From positions 1 through 48,180 of the forward strand of contig JAMLIM010000022.1 of the NCBI GenBank assembly GCA_023954175.1: a stretch of DNA of 48,180 bases. Direction: 5' to 3'. Below the pieces are notes generated by a model. It was not told the origin of the DNA. It did not search any database and saw nothing but the letters and a program-made list of their open reading frames with translations. The stretch comes from Rhizobacter sp. (lineage in GTDB: Bacteria > Pseudomonadota > Gammaproteobacteria > Burkholderiales > Burkholderiaceae_C). Numbering within the stretch: position 1 is the stretch's first letter; every line of letters begins with the position of its first letter. A program made the position numbers and the translations under genes. Below are positions 17,326-25,260 of the stretch, piece after piece.

Positions 17326-18291
17326 TCAGGTGCGCAGCGCGCGCACCGTGGCGGCGATGGCGTCGCCCTGCGCAACCGGGGCGTGCCAGGCCCCGAACGC
17401 GCACCACGCGCTGCCGTCGACTTCGAGCGAGTCGAGCAACTGCTGCGCGATCCGCGCCTTGCCGGCGGCGAGGGCCGCGACGCGCAGCACGGCCGGCGGC
17501 ATCGGCCACAGGCGCGGCGCGCGGCCGGCCGCGCGCGCAATCACGGCCAGCCAGTCGCCGATCGAGTGCGCCGGTGAATCGCTGAAGACAAAGGCGCGGT
17601 TCGCAGGCGCGGGCAATGACGCGGCGTGCAGCAGCGCGTCGGCAAGGTTGCCCGCGTAGACCATGCTGCGGCGGTTGCGCACCGAGGCCAGCGGCAGCGG
17701 CAGCCCGGACAGCGCGAGGCGCACGAGGCGCGCGAAGTTCGCGCGTTCAAGCTCGCCATAGACGAGCGGCGGGCGCAGCGCGATCCAGTGCCCGCCGCTT
17801 TGCGCCGCGGCCTGCTCGATCGCCCGCTCGGCGTCGCGCTTGCTGGCGCCATAGGGCTCGGTGGGGGCCAGCGGCGAGCGTTCGTCGATGGGCGTCGCGC
17901 TCGCCTCGCCGTTGGCCTTGATCGAGCTTGCGAACACGACGCGCGCGCCCTGCGCAAACGCAGCCCGCGCGAGCGCCGCGGTGGCATCGACGTTGACCGC
18001 ACGCAGCCGGCCCGGCGCGGCGCGCGGTTCGTGGGCGATCGCGGCGAGATGAAACACGGCGTCGGCGCCCTCGAGCGCGTTCCCCCAGGGCACGCCGGGC
18101 CGCGCGATGTCGCCGATCACGCAGCGCTCGCAGCCGGCGGCCAGCGGTGTCGCAGCGTCGCGCACCAGGGCGCGCACCGCAATGCCGCGGGCGAGCAGCT
18201 GGTCGCACAGCACGCGGCCGATGAAGCCGCTTGCGCCGGTCACCGCGGCCCGCCGCAACGCCGCGCCGGATCGCGTGGGCGGCGCGCTCAC
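17326..18291 (-). CDS. NAD-dependent sugar epimerase/dehydratase (extended SDR)
   Basis: The 321-residue protein has the extended short-chain fold: nucleotide-binding AAVTGASGFIGRVL, the FHLAAIAHEP segment, SSIKANGE, and the YGASK catalytic motif (YxxxK). It probably makes or modifies a nucleotide sugar for the polysaccharide. Residues ALRPPLVYG match the UDP-hexose epimerase-like group. GTG at 18291 is chosen because the family begins shortly before the Rossmann motif and the upstream residues are Arg/Pro-rich and uncharacteristic. GGAAA lies about ten bases upstream. The sugar specificity cannot be given. Confidence 0.82.
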   Translation of the reverse strand: MSAPPTRSGAALRRAAVTGASGFIGRVLCDQLLARGIAVRALVRDAATPLAAGCERCVIGDIARPGVPWGNALEGADAVFHLAAIAHEPRAAPGRLRAVNVDATAALARAAFAQGARVVFASSIKANGEASATPIDERSPLAPTEPYGASKRDAERAIEQAAAQSGGHWIALRPPLVYGELERANFARLVRLALSGLPLPLASVRNRRSMVYAGNLADALLHAASLPAPANRAFVFSDSPAHSIGDWLAVIARAAGRAPRLWPMPPAVLRVAALAAGKARIAQQLLDSLEVDGSAWCAFGAWHAPVAQGDAIAATVRALRT

Positions 18292-18544
18292 GGCGCGGGT
18301 TTCCGGTGCAGGTTCATGTGATGTGCTTCGCGTTCGGAGAGCCTCTGGCCTGGCGCCTCGCCGGGAATGCGCCGCCGCGCCAGGCGGCAAGTATCCCAGC
18401 TGCGGGTCGCGGCGCGTCCGCACGCTGGCGTCGCGGTTCGGGCGCGTCGCCCGCCGTGCAGAATCGGTGCCCCAGCGACAAACCCGGCAAGGCGCCTGCG
18501 TGCTTGATCCCGCATGCACGGGGCCGTCAAACCGGGAGCCCCAG

Positions 18545-19183
18545 ATGATCCAGCTTCACTACTTCCCCGGCAACGCCAGCCTGATCCCGCACCTGCTGCT
18601 CGAAGAGCTCGGCCTGCCGTTCGAGCTCAAGCTCGTCGATCGCGCCAACCGGGCGCACAAGGCGCCCGCGTACCTGAAGATGAATCCGAACGGGCTCATC
18701 CCGGTCCTCGTCGATGGCGATCTGGTGCTCTACGAAACGGCGGCGATCTGCCTGCATTTGCTCGACACGCATCCGCAATCCGGCCTTGCGCCGGCGCCTG
18801 GCACGCTGGCATGCGCTCACTTCACGAAGTGGCTGATGTGGCTGACCAACACCCTTCAGTCGACGCTGATCATCTATTTCTACCCCGAGCGCTGGGCCGA
18901 TGACGAAGCGGCGATCGCGCAGGTCAAGGCCCATGCCGAAGCGAAGATCGGCGCGCTGCTCGATCAGCTCGACGCCGAACTCGCGCGCGGCGGCCCGTGG
19001 CTCGGTGGCGCCGGGTTCAGCGCGAACGACCTCTACGCGATGGTGCTGTGCCGCTGGACGCGCGGCTTCGCCCGCCCCGCGCGCAGCCTGCCGCATCTCG
19101 GGCCGTGGCTCGACCGCGTGCTGGCGCGGCCGGCCGTGCAGCGTGCGTTCGCGACCGAGGGCCTGGCCGCGCCGCTGGTGTAG
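18545..19183 (+). CDS. Glutathione S-transferase family protein
   Basis: The 212-residue protein has a thioredoxin-like N-terminal half (IQLHYFPGNASLIPHLLLEELGLPFEL), the cis-Pro region NGLIPVLVDGDLVLYETAAICLHL with the GSH-binding E-[ST] position, and an all-helical C-terminal half with GGAGFSANDLYA, the N-cap/hydrophobic-staple motif. The N-terminal catalytic position looks like Ser/Asn in PGNAS, as in Beta/Theta-like bacterial enzymes. The ATG at 18545 is the natural start. It diverges from the epimerase and converges with the DUF1992 gene 24 bases downstream. Confidence 0.88.
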   Translation: MIQLHYFPGNASLIPHLLLEELGLPFELKLVDRANRAHKAPAYLKMNPNGLIPVLVDGDLVLYETAAICLHLLDTHPQSGLAPAPGTLACAHFTKWLMWLTNTLQSTLIIYFYPERWADDEAAIAQVKAHAEAKIGALLDQLDAELARGGPWLGGAGFSANDLYAMVLCRWTRGFARPARSLPHLGPWLDRVLARPAVQRAFATEGLAAPLV

Positions 19184-19207
19184 GCGGCGCCGCGTGCCGG
19201 GTTCCGG

Positions 19208-19540
19208 CTAGAGCTTGCGCGTGTTGCGCAGCTTCTCGAGCCGAACCGCAATGCGCTGGCCGAGGTCGAAGATGCGGGCGCGCAGCGCGGCCTGTTCCGC
19301 CTCGTCCTTCGCCGACTGCAACTGCTCGCGCAGCGCGGCGACCTGCTTGAACATCTCGACCTCGGCCGGCACGTAGCCGGCGTCCTTCAGGATCTTGTAG
19401 CCGAGGCGAAGCTCTTCGGGGGTTTCGAAGTAGCCGTCGCCGAAGGCCAGCGGCTTGCCGTAGCTTCTGGCCCTTGCAAGTTCGCCGCTCCGTTGCGACT
19501 CACGCAGGCGCTGTGCGATGTGCTCGTCGATCGTGGGCAT
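19208..19540 (-). CDS. DUF1992 (DnaJ-homolog subfamily C 28-like) protein
   Basis: This 110-residue soluble protein carries the DUF1992 pattern: [15 protein letters not shown], then GKPL, then [23 protein letters not shown] Gln/Glu/Lys-rich helical tail follows. Eukaryotic relatives sit in DNAJC28, but the bacterial function is unknown. The ATG at 19540 is preferred over a TTG five codons upstream because GGAG lies 11 bases ahead. It is a single gene between the transferase and the molybdenum-enzyme genes. Confidence 0.85.
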   Translation of the reverse strand: MPTIDEHIAQRLRESQRSGELARARSYGKPLAFGDGYFETPEELRLGYKILKDAGYVPAEVEMFKQVAALREQLQSAKDEAEQAALRARIFDLGQRIAVRLEKLRNTRKL

Positions 19541-19662
19541 GGCGGAGATCTCCAATGCACGGGTGGCGTCAATGTCGCGCCGCGGCGCGCCGTCGTCAAG
19601 CGCGGCAACGGCCGGCCACAGTGGCTACGATGCGGCCTTGCCCCTTCCCGCCGAGGTTCGCC

Positions 19663-20151
19663 ATGCCCCTGCCGCTGCGCCTGACCGTCAACCGCAAGCC
19701 GATCGAGATCGAGGTCGAGCCGCACACCCTGCTCGTCGACCTGCTGCGCGGGCCGCTCGCGTTGACCGGCACCCATGTCGGCTGCGACACCGCACAGTGC
19801 GGCGCGTGCACCGTGCTCGTCGACGGCCGTGCGGTGAAGAGCTGCAGCCTGCTTGCGTTGCAGGTGCAGGGCGCCAGTGTCACGAGCGTCGAAGGCCTGG
19901 CGCGCGAGGACGGCACGCTGCACCCGGTGCAGGAAGCCTTCATCGCCTGCCACGGCCTGCAGTGCGGCTTCTGCACGCCGGGGATGATGATGTCCGCGCT
20001 CGGCCTGCTGGCCGACAACCCGCAGCCCGACGCGGCGGAAATCGCCGAGGCGCTCGAAGGCAATCTGTGCCGCTGCACCGGCTACGTCAACATCGTCGCC
20101 GCCGTGCAGCAGGCCGCCGGCGCGCTGGCGGCGAACGGGGGCAAGCCATGA
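19663..20151 (+). CDS. [2Fe-2S] subunit of a molybdenum hydroxylase (CoxS/XdhC-like small subunit)
   Basis: The 162-residue protein holds two [2Fe-2S] cluster motifs. The plant-type ferredoxin set is CDTAQCGAC with a further Cys in VKSC. The helical domain has CGFCTPGM and CRCTGY. It shuttles electrons from the Mo centre of the partner subunit. Length is normal for CoxS. Its stop overlaps the large-subunit start (ATGA), which indicates translational coupling. The FAD-binding middle subunit (CoxM) usually found alongside is absent here. Confidence 0.93.
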   Translation: MPLPLRLTVNRKPIEIEVEPHTLLVDLLRGPLALTGTHVGCDTAQCGACTVLVDGRAVKSCSLLALQVQGASVTSVEGLAREDGTLHPVQEAFIACHGLQCGFCTPGMMMSALGLLADNPQPDAAEIAEALEGNLCRCTGYVNIVAAVQQAAGALAANGGKP

Positions 20152-22490
20152 ACGCCCCGATCGAAGTCGGCCGCTTCGGCAGCGGCAAGACGGTGCGCCG
20201 CATCGAAGACCCCGCCCTCGTCACCGGCCGCGGCCAGTTCACCGATGATCTGACGCGCCCCGGGCAGGCGCACCTCGTCTTCCTGCGCTCGCCCCACGCG
20301 CATGCGCGCCTGCTGTCGGTCGATGCGGCCGCGGCACGCGCGATGCCCGGCGTGCTCGCCGTCTTCACCGGCGTCGACCTGGCGGCGGCCGGCGTCAAGC
20401 CGATCAATGTCCCGCTCCCCTTCCCGCGCCCGGACGGTTCACCCGGCGCGACGGCCGCACGCCATGTGCTTGCGGTCGACCGCGTGCGCTACGTCGGCGA
20501 GGCCGTCGCCGCCGTCGTCGCCGAAAGCCGCGAGGCCGCGCACAACGCCGCCGAAGCGATCTTGGCCGACTACGAGGACCTGCCCGCCGTCGTCGATGTC
20601 TTTGCCGCAATGGCGCCCGGCGCGCCGGTGCTGTGCGACGCCGCGCCCGACAACATCGCGGCCGAGATGCGCCACGGCGACGCCGCGGCGACCGATGCCG
20701 CCTTCGCCCGCGCGGCGCACGTCGTCGCGCTCGACCTCGTCAACCAGCGCCTCGCGCCGAGCACGATGGAGCCGCGCGTCGTGCTGGCCGAGATCGATGC
20801 CGGCCGGATCATCGTCACGCTCTCGAGCCAGATGCCCACCGCGGTGCGCGACGGCATCGCCGCGGCGCTGCCCGGCCTGACGGGCGAGCAGGTGCGCGTG
20901 CGCGTCGGCGATGTCGGCGGCGGCTTCGGCATGAAAACCGGCCTCTACCCGGAGGAGGTCGTCGTCGCCCACGCCGCGCGCAGCCTGCAGCGGCCCGTCA
21001 AATGGTGCGCCCAGCGTCTCGAGGAGTTCGCCGCCTCGGTCCACGGCCGCGACCAGGTCGGCCGCGCCGAGCTCGCGCTCGACGCCGACGGCAAGGTGCT
21101 CGCGCTGCGCCTGCGCTCGTTCGCCAACGTCGGCGCCTACGCGACGCTGACGGGCGTCGCAATCCCGCTGATGATCGGGCCGTGGGTCACGACGAGCATC
21201 TACGACATCCCGGTCATCTCGCTGCACCTGACCGCCGTGATGACGAACTGCATGTCGACCGGCGCCTACCGCGGCGCCGGCCGGCCGGAGGCGATCTACA
21301 CCGTCGAGCGACTCATGGACGCCGCCGCGCGGGAGATCGGGCTGGACCCGGCCGAGCTGCGCCGCCGCAACATGATCCGCCCCGCGCAGATGCCCTACAC
21401 CAACCCGATGGCGCAGGTCTACGACGTCGGCGAGTTCGAGAAGATCCTTGACCAGGGCCTGGCACTTGCCGACTGGAGCGGCTTCGAGGCGCGCCGCGCC
21501 GCGTCGAAGGCGCGCGGCCTGCTGCGTGGGCGCGGCATCGCGACCTTCCTCGAATGGACCGGCGGCATGGCGCTGGCCGAGAACGTCACCGTCAACGTGC
21601 TGCCCGAGGGCATCATCGAGCTCGTCTCTGCCACGCAAGCGATGGGCCAGGGCATCGCGACGAGCTACGCGCAGCTCGCGGTCGACACCTTCGGCGTGCC
21701 GATCGAGAACATCCGCATCGTGCAGGGCGACACCGACCGCGCCAACGGCTTCGGCAGCGCCGGCTCACGCTCGCTCTTCACCGGCGGCGCGGCGGTGCAG
21801 GTCGCCTCCGAGCGCACCATCGAGCACGCCAAGGCGCTCGCCGGCGAAGCGCTCGAAGTCGCGCCCGCCGACATCGACTACCGCGCCGGGCGCTTCTCGG
21901 TCGTCGGTACCGATGTCGGCATCGGCCTGTTCGATCTCGCCGCGCAGCAGGCCACCGCGCGCATCACTGCACAGGGCGACGCCACGGCCGGCGCGCCGAG
22001 CTGGCCCAACGCCTGCCACGTCTGCGAGGTCGAGATCGACCCCGCGACCGGCGCCGTCACCGTCGCCGCCTACGCGTCGGTGAACGACATCGGCCGCATC
22101 GTCAGCCCCACCATCGTGCGCGGCCAGATCGAAGGCGGCGCGGTGCAGGGCATCGGCCAGGCGCTGAGCGAGCAGGTGATCTACGACGCCGACAGCGGCC
22201 AGATCGTCACCGCCAGCTTCATGGACTACGCGCTGCCGCACGCCGACACCTTCATCGGCTTCAAGACCGCGTTCGACACCTCGGTGCCGTGCACCACCAA
22301 CCTGCTCGGCGCCAAGGGCGTCGGCGAGCTCGGCACCATCGGCGCGACCCCGGCCGTCGTCAACGCCGTCGTCGATGCGCTCGCCAGCGCCGGGCTTGGG
22401 CGCGATGCGGAGCGGGTGCAGATGCCGCTGACTGGGGAGCGTGTGTGGCGTGCTCTCGCGGGCGACTTCGGGGCGAAGGTGATCGCGTGA
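20148..22490 (+). CDS. Molybdopterin-binding large subunit of a form-II Cox-like molybdenum hydroxylase
   Basis: The 780-residue protein belongs to the xanthine dehydrogenase/aldehyde oxidase family. It starts with [18 protein letters not shown] and has the GGGFGMKTG moco loop. The active-site loop is AYRGAGR (residues 373-379), the form-II signature; true CO dehydrogenases have AYxCSFR. The catalytic Glu is seen in [11 protein letters not shown] (E727). It probably hydroxylates an aldehyde or N-heterocycle. The substrate is unknown. No CoxM, CoxD-G or MoCo chaperone gene adjoins it. Its last 33 codons recur at 24118-24216. Confidence 0.9.
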   Translation: MNAPIEVGRFGSGKTVRRIEDPALVTGRGQFTDDLTRPGQAHLVFLRSPHAHARLLSVDAAAARAMPGVLAVFTGVDLAAAGVKPINVPLPFPRPDGSPGATAARHVLAVDRVRYVGEAVAAVVAESREAAHNAAEAILADYEDLPAVVDVFAAMAPGAPVLCDAAPDNIAAEMRHGDAAATDAAFARAAHVVALDLVNQRLAPSTMEPRVVLAEIDAGRIIVTLSSQMPTAVRDGIAAALPGLTGEQVRVRVGDVGGGFGMKTGLYPEEVVVAHAARSLQRPVKWCAQRLEEFAASVHGRDQVGRAELALDADGKVLALRLRSFANVGAYATLTGVAIPLMIGPWVTTSIYDIPVISLHLTAVMTNCMSTGAYRGAGRPEAIYTVERLMDAAAREIGLDPAELRRRNMIRPAQMPYTNPMAQVYDVGEFEKILDQGLALADWSGFEARRAASKARGLLRGRGIATFLEWTGGMALAENVTVNVLPEGIIELVSATQAMGQGIATSYAQLAVDTFGVPIENIRIVQGDTDRANGFGSAGSRSLFTGGAAVQVASERTIEHAKALAGEALEVAPADIDYRAGRFSVVGTDVGIGLFDLAAQQATARITAQGDATAGAPSWPNACHVCEVEIDPATGAVTVAAYASVNDIGRIVSPTIVRGQIEGGAVQGIGQALSEQVIYDADSGQIVTASFMDYALPHADTFIGFKTAFDTSVPCTTNLLGAKGVGELGTIGATPAVVNAVVDALASAGLGRDAERVQMPLTGERVWRALAGDFGAKVIA

Positions 22491-22513
22491 AGGCTGCCGG
22501 CGCAGCGCGCTGG

Positions 22514-22529
22514 CGTCGCTTCGGCGACG
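22514..22529 (+). terminator. Hairpin after the molybdenum hydroxylase genes
   Basis: A perfect six-base stem (CGTCGC/GCGACG) with a TTCG loop lies 24 bases after the coxL-like stop. C(UUCG)G loops are very stable in RNA. There is no T-run, so it may be a transcript end-stabiliser rather than a classical intrinsic terminator. Confidence 0.4.
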
Positions 22530-22611
22530 TATAGCGGGGGTGTAGAGGGCGAACTTCCTGCCGTTGACGCCGCCCAGGTGGAAGCCGGGCTCGCTCGCGT
22601 CGAGTGCACGT

Positions 22612-23151
22612 TCAGACCGCCTCCAGCATCGCACCGAGCTTCAGCACCGTGCCCCAGTTTCGCGTGGTGACTCGACTGCCCGCCCTGCCGAGCAGCGCCG
22701 CTCCCACCTTGCTCTCCAGCAGGCCGGCGGGGCAGTACAGGTAGGCGGCCTTCGCGGTGACGACCAGGCGCTCCGGCGCCTTCGCGAGCGGCAGCAGCGG
22801 GGCCAGCGATGCGAGCGCCGCCGCGTCCTGCCCGAACGCCACCAGGAAGCGCGAATGCTCCGCCTCGGGCGGAACCATCGGGTTGCCTTCGATGATCGCC
22901 GCCATCTCCGCGGCCGACTTGACGATGACGGGCGTGAGCACGCCGAACCTGCGCTCCACCTCTGCAGCAATGGCCTGGGCATGCCTTGCCCCCGAGCGCC
23001 CGGCGCTGGCAAAGACGGCGTTGCCGCTGTTGAGCAGCGTCCGCACGTCGGTGCAGCCGAGTTCCTCGAGCAGCCGCTTGAACCCGGCCATCGGCACACG
23101 CTTGCCCTTGCCCACGTTCACGCCACGCAGCAGAACGGTGAAGCGGGGCAT
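22612..23151 (-). CDS. DUF1697 domain protein
   Basis: The 179-residue protein matches DUF1697 over its whole length. It begins with TVLLRGVNVGKGKRVPM and continues with FKRLLEELGCTDVRTLLNSGNAVF. The middle has VIVKSAAEMAAIIEGNP, and the end has SKVGAALLGRAGSRVTTRNWGTVLKL. Its function is unknown. Such short single genes are common cargo of integron cassettes and accessory islands. The ATG at 23151 is followed upstream, after 17 bases, by a VOC gene on the same strand, so both may be co-transcribed. Confidence 0.88.
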   Translation of the reverse strand: MPRFTVLLRGVNVGKGKRVPMAGFKRLLEELGCTDVRTLLNSGNAVFASAGRSGARHAQAIAAEVERRFGVLTPVIVKSAAEMAAIIEGNPMVPPEAEHSRFLVAFGQDAAALASLAPLLPLAKAPERLVVTAKAAYLYCPAGLLESKVGAALLGRAGSRVTTRNWGTVLKLGAMLEAV

Positions 23152-23168
23152 GCCTGCGCGGCGCCGAC

Positions 23169-23570
23169 TCAGCCGGCCGCCTTGGGCCGGTGCAGCGCGC
23201 AGAGCTTGTTGCCGTCGGGGTCGCGCACATAGGCCAGGTACATGGCACCCAGCGTGCCTTCGCGCAGCCCCGGCGCGTCCTCGATCGACGTCCCCCCGTG
23301 CGCCACCGCCGTGTCGTGGAACGCGCGCACCTGTTCGGGCGTGGCGCACTTGAAGCCGATCGTGCCGCCGTTGGCAAAGCTCGCCGGCTCGGCGTTGATC
23401 GGTTCGCTGACGCAGAACGTGCCGCCGTCATGCCGGTAGAAGAGCCGGACGTGCCCGCTGCCTGCCGTGTTTCGCAGCGGCCCGCCCGCCCCGAGCACGC
23501 CGAGCACCGCGTCGTAGAAGCGCTGCGAGCGGTCGATGTCGTTCGACCCGACCATCACGTGACTGAACAT
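23169..23570 (-). CDS. VOC family (glyoxalase/dioxygenase fold) protein
   Basis: The 133-residue protein begins HVMVGSNDIDRSQRFYDAVLG, the usual first beta-alpha-beta of a VOC module. It has FYRHDGGTFCVSEPIN and ends MYLAYVRDPDGNKLCALHR, with the metal-ligand Glu position occupied by Cys/Leu-type residues. It may be a lyase, a resistance-type binding protein or a non-catalytic member. A good ribosome site (GAGGT) precedes ATG 23570. It lies in the accessory block between DUF1697 and the SMR remnant. Confidence 0.85.
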   Translation of the reverse strand: MFSHVMVGSNDIDRSQRFYDAVLGVLGAGGPLRNTAGSGHVRLFYRHDGGTFCVSEPINAEPASFANGGTIGFKCATPEQVRAFHDTAVAHGGTSIEDAPGLREGTLGAMYLAYVRDPDGNKLCALHRPKAAG

Positions 23571-23611
23571 TCGATACCTCCTGAATTCCGGGTTTTGGTG
23601 AATGGTGGCGG

Positions 23612-23710
23612 CAGACGGCCGGCGGTCGCGGGCTCGCAGTACAGCACGATGCCGAGGGCTGCCGTGCCGACGGCGCCGACACCGATTCCCACCGCGTACG
23701 CGCTGCCGGC
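23612..23710 (-). pseudogene. Remnant of an SMR-family exporter gene (SugE/Gdx-like)
   Basis: Thirty-three codons read AGSAYAVGIGVGAVGTAALG and then IVLYCEPATAGRL, which aligns with the third and fourth membrane segments of SugE/Gdx (family pattern PVGTAYAVWTGIGAVG...GIVLFGE...RL). The conserved Trp after AYAV is Gly here. The first half of the gene and the last helix are absent, and no proper start exists. It is squeezed between the DUF2200 stop and the VOC start. I infer a decayed transporter gene. Confidence 0.65.
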
Positions 23711-23727
23711 GCTGCAACCGGTGCGCG

Positions 23728-24078
23728 TCATTCCCGAAGGATCTTCTTCATGGCCTTGCCCTTGGCGAGTTCGTCGACGAGCTTGTCGAGCTGGCGGATC
23801 CTGCGCATCAACGGGTCTTCGACCTCCTCCACGCGCACACCGCACACCACGCCCGTGATGAGTGAACTGTTGGGATGCATGGCAGGCGCCTCGGCGAAGA
23901 AGGTCTCGAAGTCGATCTTGCGCTCGATCCGGTCTTCCAGCGCCGCCTGGTCGTAGCCGGTCAGCCAGCGCAGGATTTCATCCACCTCTTGCTTCGTGCG
24001 GCCCTTGCGCGTGGCCTTCCCGACGTACATCGGATAGACCGCAGCGAACGGCATCGCGAAGATCCGGTGTCCGGGCAT
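23728..24078 (-). CDS. DUF2200 domain protein
   Basis: The 116-residue protein matches DUF2200 end to end. It starts [19 protein letters not shown], then has [43 protein letters not shown] in parts, and closes with [19 protein letters not shown]. The function is unknown. Length is normal. An AGGAGG-like site (GGAGG at about 24085-24089 read on the minus strand) precedes the ATG at 24078. It is the upstream member of the minus-strand set in this accessory block. Confidence 0.88.
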   Translation of the reverse strand: MPGHRIFAMPFAAVYPMYVGKATRKGRTKQEVDEILRWLTGYDQAALEDRIERKIDFETFFAEAPAMHPNSSLITGVVCGVRVEEVEDPLMRRIRQLDKLVDELAKGKAMKKILRE

Positions 24079-24117
24079 ATGGTGCCTCCTGCTACGTGCT
24101 CGCGTGTGAGGCCACTA

Positions 24118-24234
24118 CCGGCCGCCGTCAACGCCGTCGCCGATGCACTCGCCGGCGCGGGGCTCGGGCGCGATGCGGAGCGGGTGCAGATGCCGCTGGC
24201 TGCCGAACGTGTGTGGTTGACACGGACGGGGTGA
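24118..24234 (+). pseudogene. Detached second copy of the coxL-like 3' end
   Basis: Thirty-eight codons ending in TGA read PAAVNAVADALAGAGLGRDA and then ERVQMPLAAERVW. This repeats the C-terminus of the coxL-like gene at 22350-22448 with about nine of ten bases identical over 99 positions. No upstream part of a large subunit is present. It is therefore a duplicated or left-over fragment in direct orientation about 1.77 kb from the original, bracketing DUF1697, VOC, the SMR remnant and DUF2200. Confidence 0.8.
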
Positions 24235-24260
24235 GTCCCTATGCGAGTGGATAGGTGTCG
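24231..24260. repeat. Cassette-end-like repeat, copy 1
   Basis: This stretch resembles 25231-25260: both carry GAGTCC, one variable base, TATGCGA, a GTG and a degenerate GTTAGRR-type element, in the same order and spacing. Each lies at or just beyond the 3' end of a minus-strand accessory gene. I read them as attC-type ends, degenerate in this copy. Confidence 0.45.
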
Positions 24261-24283
24261 CGCACGCGTGCACCTGCCGACCT

Positions 24284-24643
24284 TCATGGCTTCCGTTCAG
24301 ACGCTGAAACAAGTCTCGCCACAATGGGCTTGGCCTCGTCGACCATCTCCTGCGGACCGAAGTGCGCCTCCAAGCGCTCGATTCCTCTGGACAGTGAAGG
24401 GCCAAGTTCTACGCTGGCCTGATCCAGACTCAGCTTCGACTTCTCAAGAGAAGCCAAGAGGTCACGGGACGAACCTTTGACGCCATGGTCCAGGAGGGAA
24501 TAGAACAGGCTCCTCTGAATTCCGATGTGCGCGGCGACGCGATTTCCGAGCGTGCGGCCAGAGCCGACCCCGCTTCGCCGCCAGAAGAAGACAACCAGGG
24601 CAACGACGACCACGACTCCGACTATTGCGGCCGTAGGTATCAA
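24284..24643 (-). CDS. Hypothetical protein with one N-terminal membrane segment
   Basis: The 119-residue product has a transmembrane segment at about residues 5-21 (AAIVGVVVVVALVVFFW), then a basic turn and a soluble helical tail (SLLDHGVKGSSRDLLASLEK onward). No family was recognised. The frame opens with TTG at 24643. The better ribosome site (GGAG) serves an ATG at 24660 in another frame, which stops after six codons at a TGA overlapping that TTG. Either the short frame couples translation or a base change has broken the original start. Confidence 0.6.
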   Translation of the reverse strand: MIPTAAIVGVVVVVALVVFFWRRSGVGSGRTLGNRVAAHIGIQRSLFYSLLDHGVKGSSRDLLASLEKSKLSLDQASVELGPSLSRGIERLEAHFGPQEMVDEAKPIVARLVSASERKP

Positions 24644-24731
24644 GACTCTGCCCGACTCATGAAGACACTCCTATGAACAGCCGATCTGCTGGCAGCGGCT
24701 TGCCGAAGGCAAGGTTTGGTGCAAGGACGGG

Positions 24732-25106
24732 TTACGCCTCCGGTTCGTGACAAACCGCTTCGACGTTGTGCCCGTCAGGACCAATGACGAAGGCTGCATA
24801 GTAGTTCGCGTGGTAGTGCGGGCGCAGACCAGGCGCACCATTGTCTTTGCCACCCGCCGCCAGAGCCGCGCGATAGAAAGCTTCGACTTGCTGGCGACTC
24901 TCGGCCACGAACGCCAAGTGAAGATGCGCCGGCTTCTCCTCGGTTTCATACAAGCACAATGAGACCTTGCCCTTTGGTTGGCTCAGCTCGACACCATTTG
25001 GCGGCCACTCCTTCACATCCGTGACGCCGAGCGGTTGCAGCGCGCTGATGAAGAAGGATCTGCTTTCCGCGTAGTTGCTGACGCCGAACTTGACGTGGTC
25101 AAACAT
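24732..25106 (-). CDS. VOC family protein
   Basis: This 124-residue single-domain VOC protein starts MFDHVKFGVSNYAESRSFF, continues with LHLAFVAESRQQVEAFYRAAL and GAPGLRPHYHANYYAAFV, and ends GPDGHNVEAVCHE. The His in HLAF and Glu in NVEAV sit at usual metal-ligand positions. It is probably a lyase or dioxygenase-like enzyme of unknown substrate. AGGAG precedes the ATG at 25106. The stop codon lies in GGCGTAACC, the position of an attC R'' core in cassettes. It is distinct from the other VOC protein at 23169-23570. Confidence 0.85.
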   Translation of the reverse strand: MFDHVKFGVSNYAESRSFFISALQPLGVTDVKEWPPNGVELSQPKGKVSLCLYETEEKPAHLHLAFVAESRQQVEAFYRAALAAGGKDNGAPGLRPHYHANYYAAFVIGPDGHNVEAVCHEPEA

Positions 25107-25230
25107 TGGCTCTCCTGAAGCGTGCTGTAGTTCTCAGGCCGGATCACCCTCGGTCAGCGAATGGCTGTTCTGCGTTGTCAGGAGGTGCACGGTTCGCCTC
25201 AGCCAATCGATCAGTCGCTGGCGTTGGCGG

Positions 25231-25260
25231 GGGAGTCCATATGCGAAGTGTTAGAAGGCG
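25231..25260. repeat. Cassette-end-like repeat, copy 2
   Basis: This copy has the element GTTAGAAGGCG at 25250-25260, close to the attC core GTTRRRY. The stop codon of the Abi_C gene lies inside it, as is common in integron cassettes. The flanking GAGTCCATATGCGA is shared with 24231-24260. No strong long palindrome could be traced beyond it by eye. Confidence 0.5.

Noticed and set aside
22530-22553. TATAGCGGGGGTGTAGAGGGCG after coxL as a further cassette-end repeat (shown only in part here: GTGTAGAGGGCG)
   Set aside because: It resembles GTGTTAGAAGGCG but lacks the invariant GTTA core, and no palindrome was found around it.
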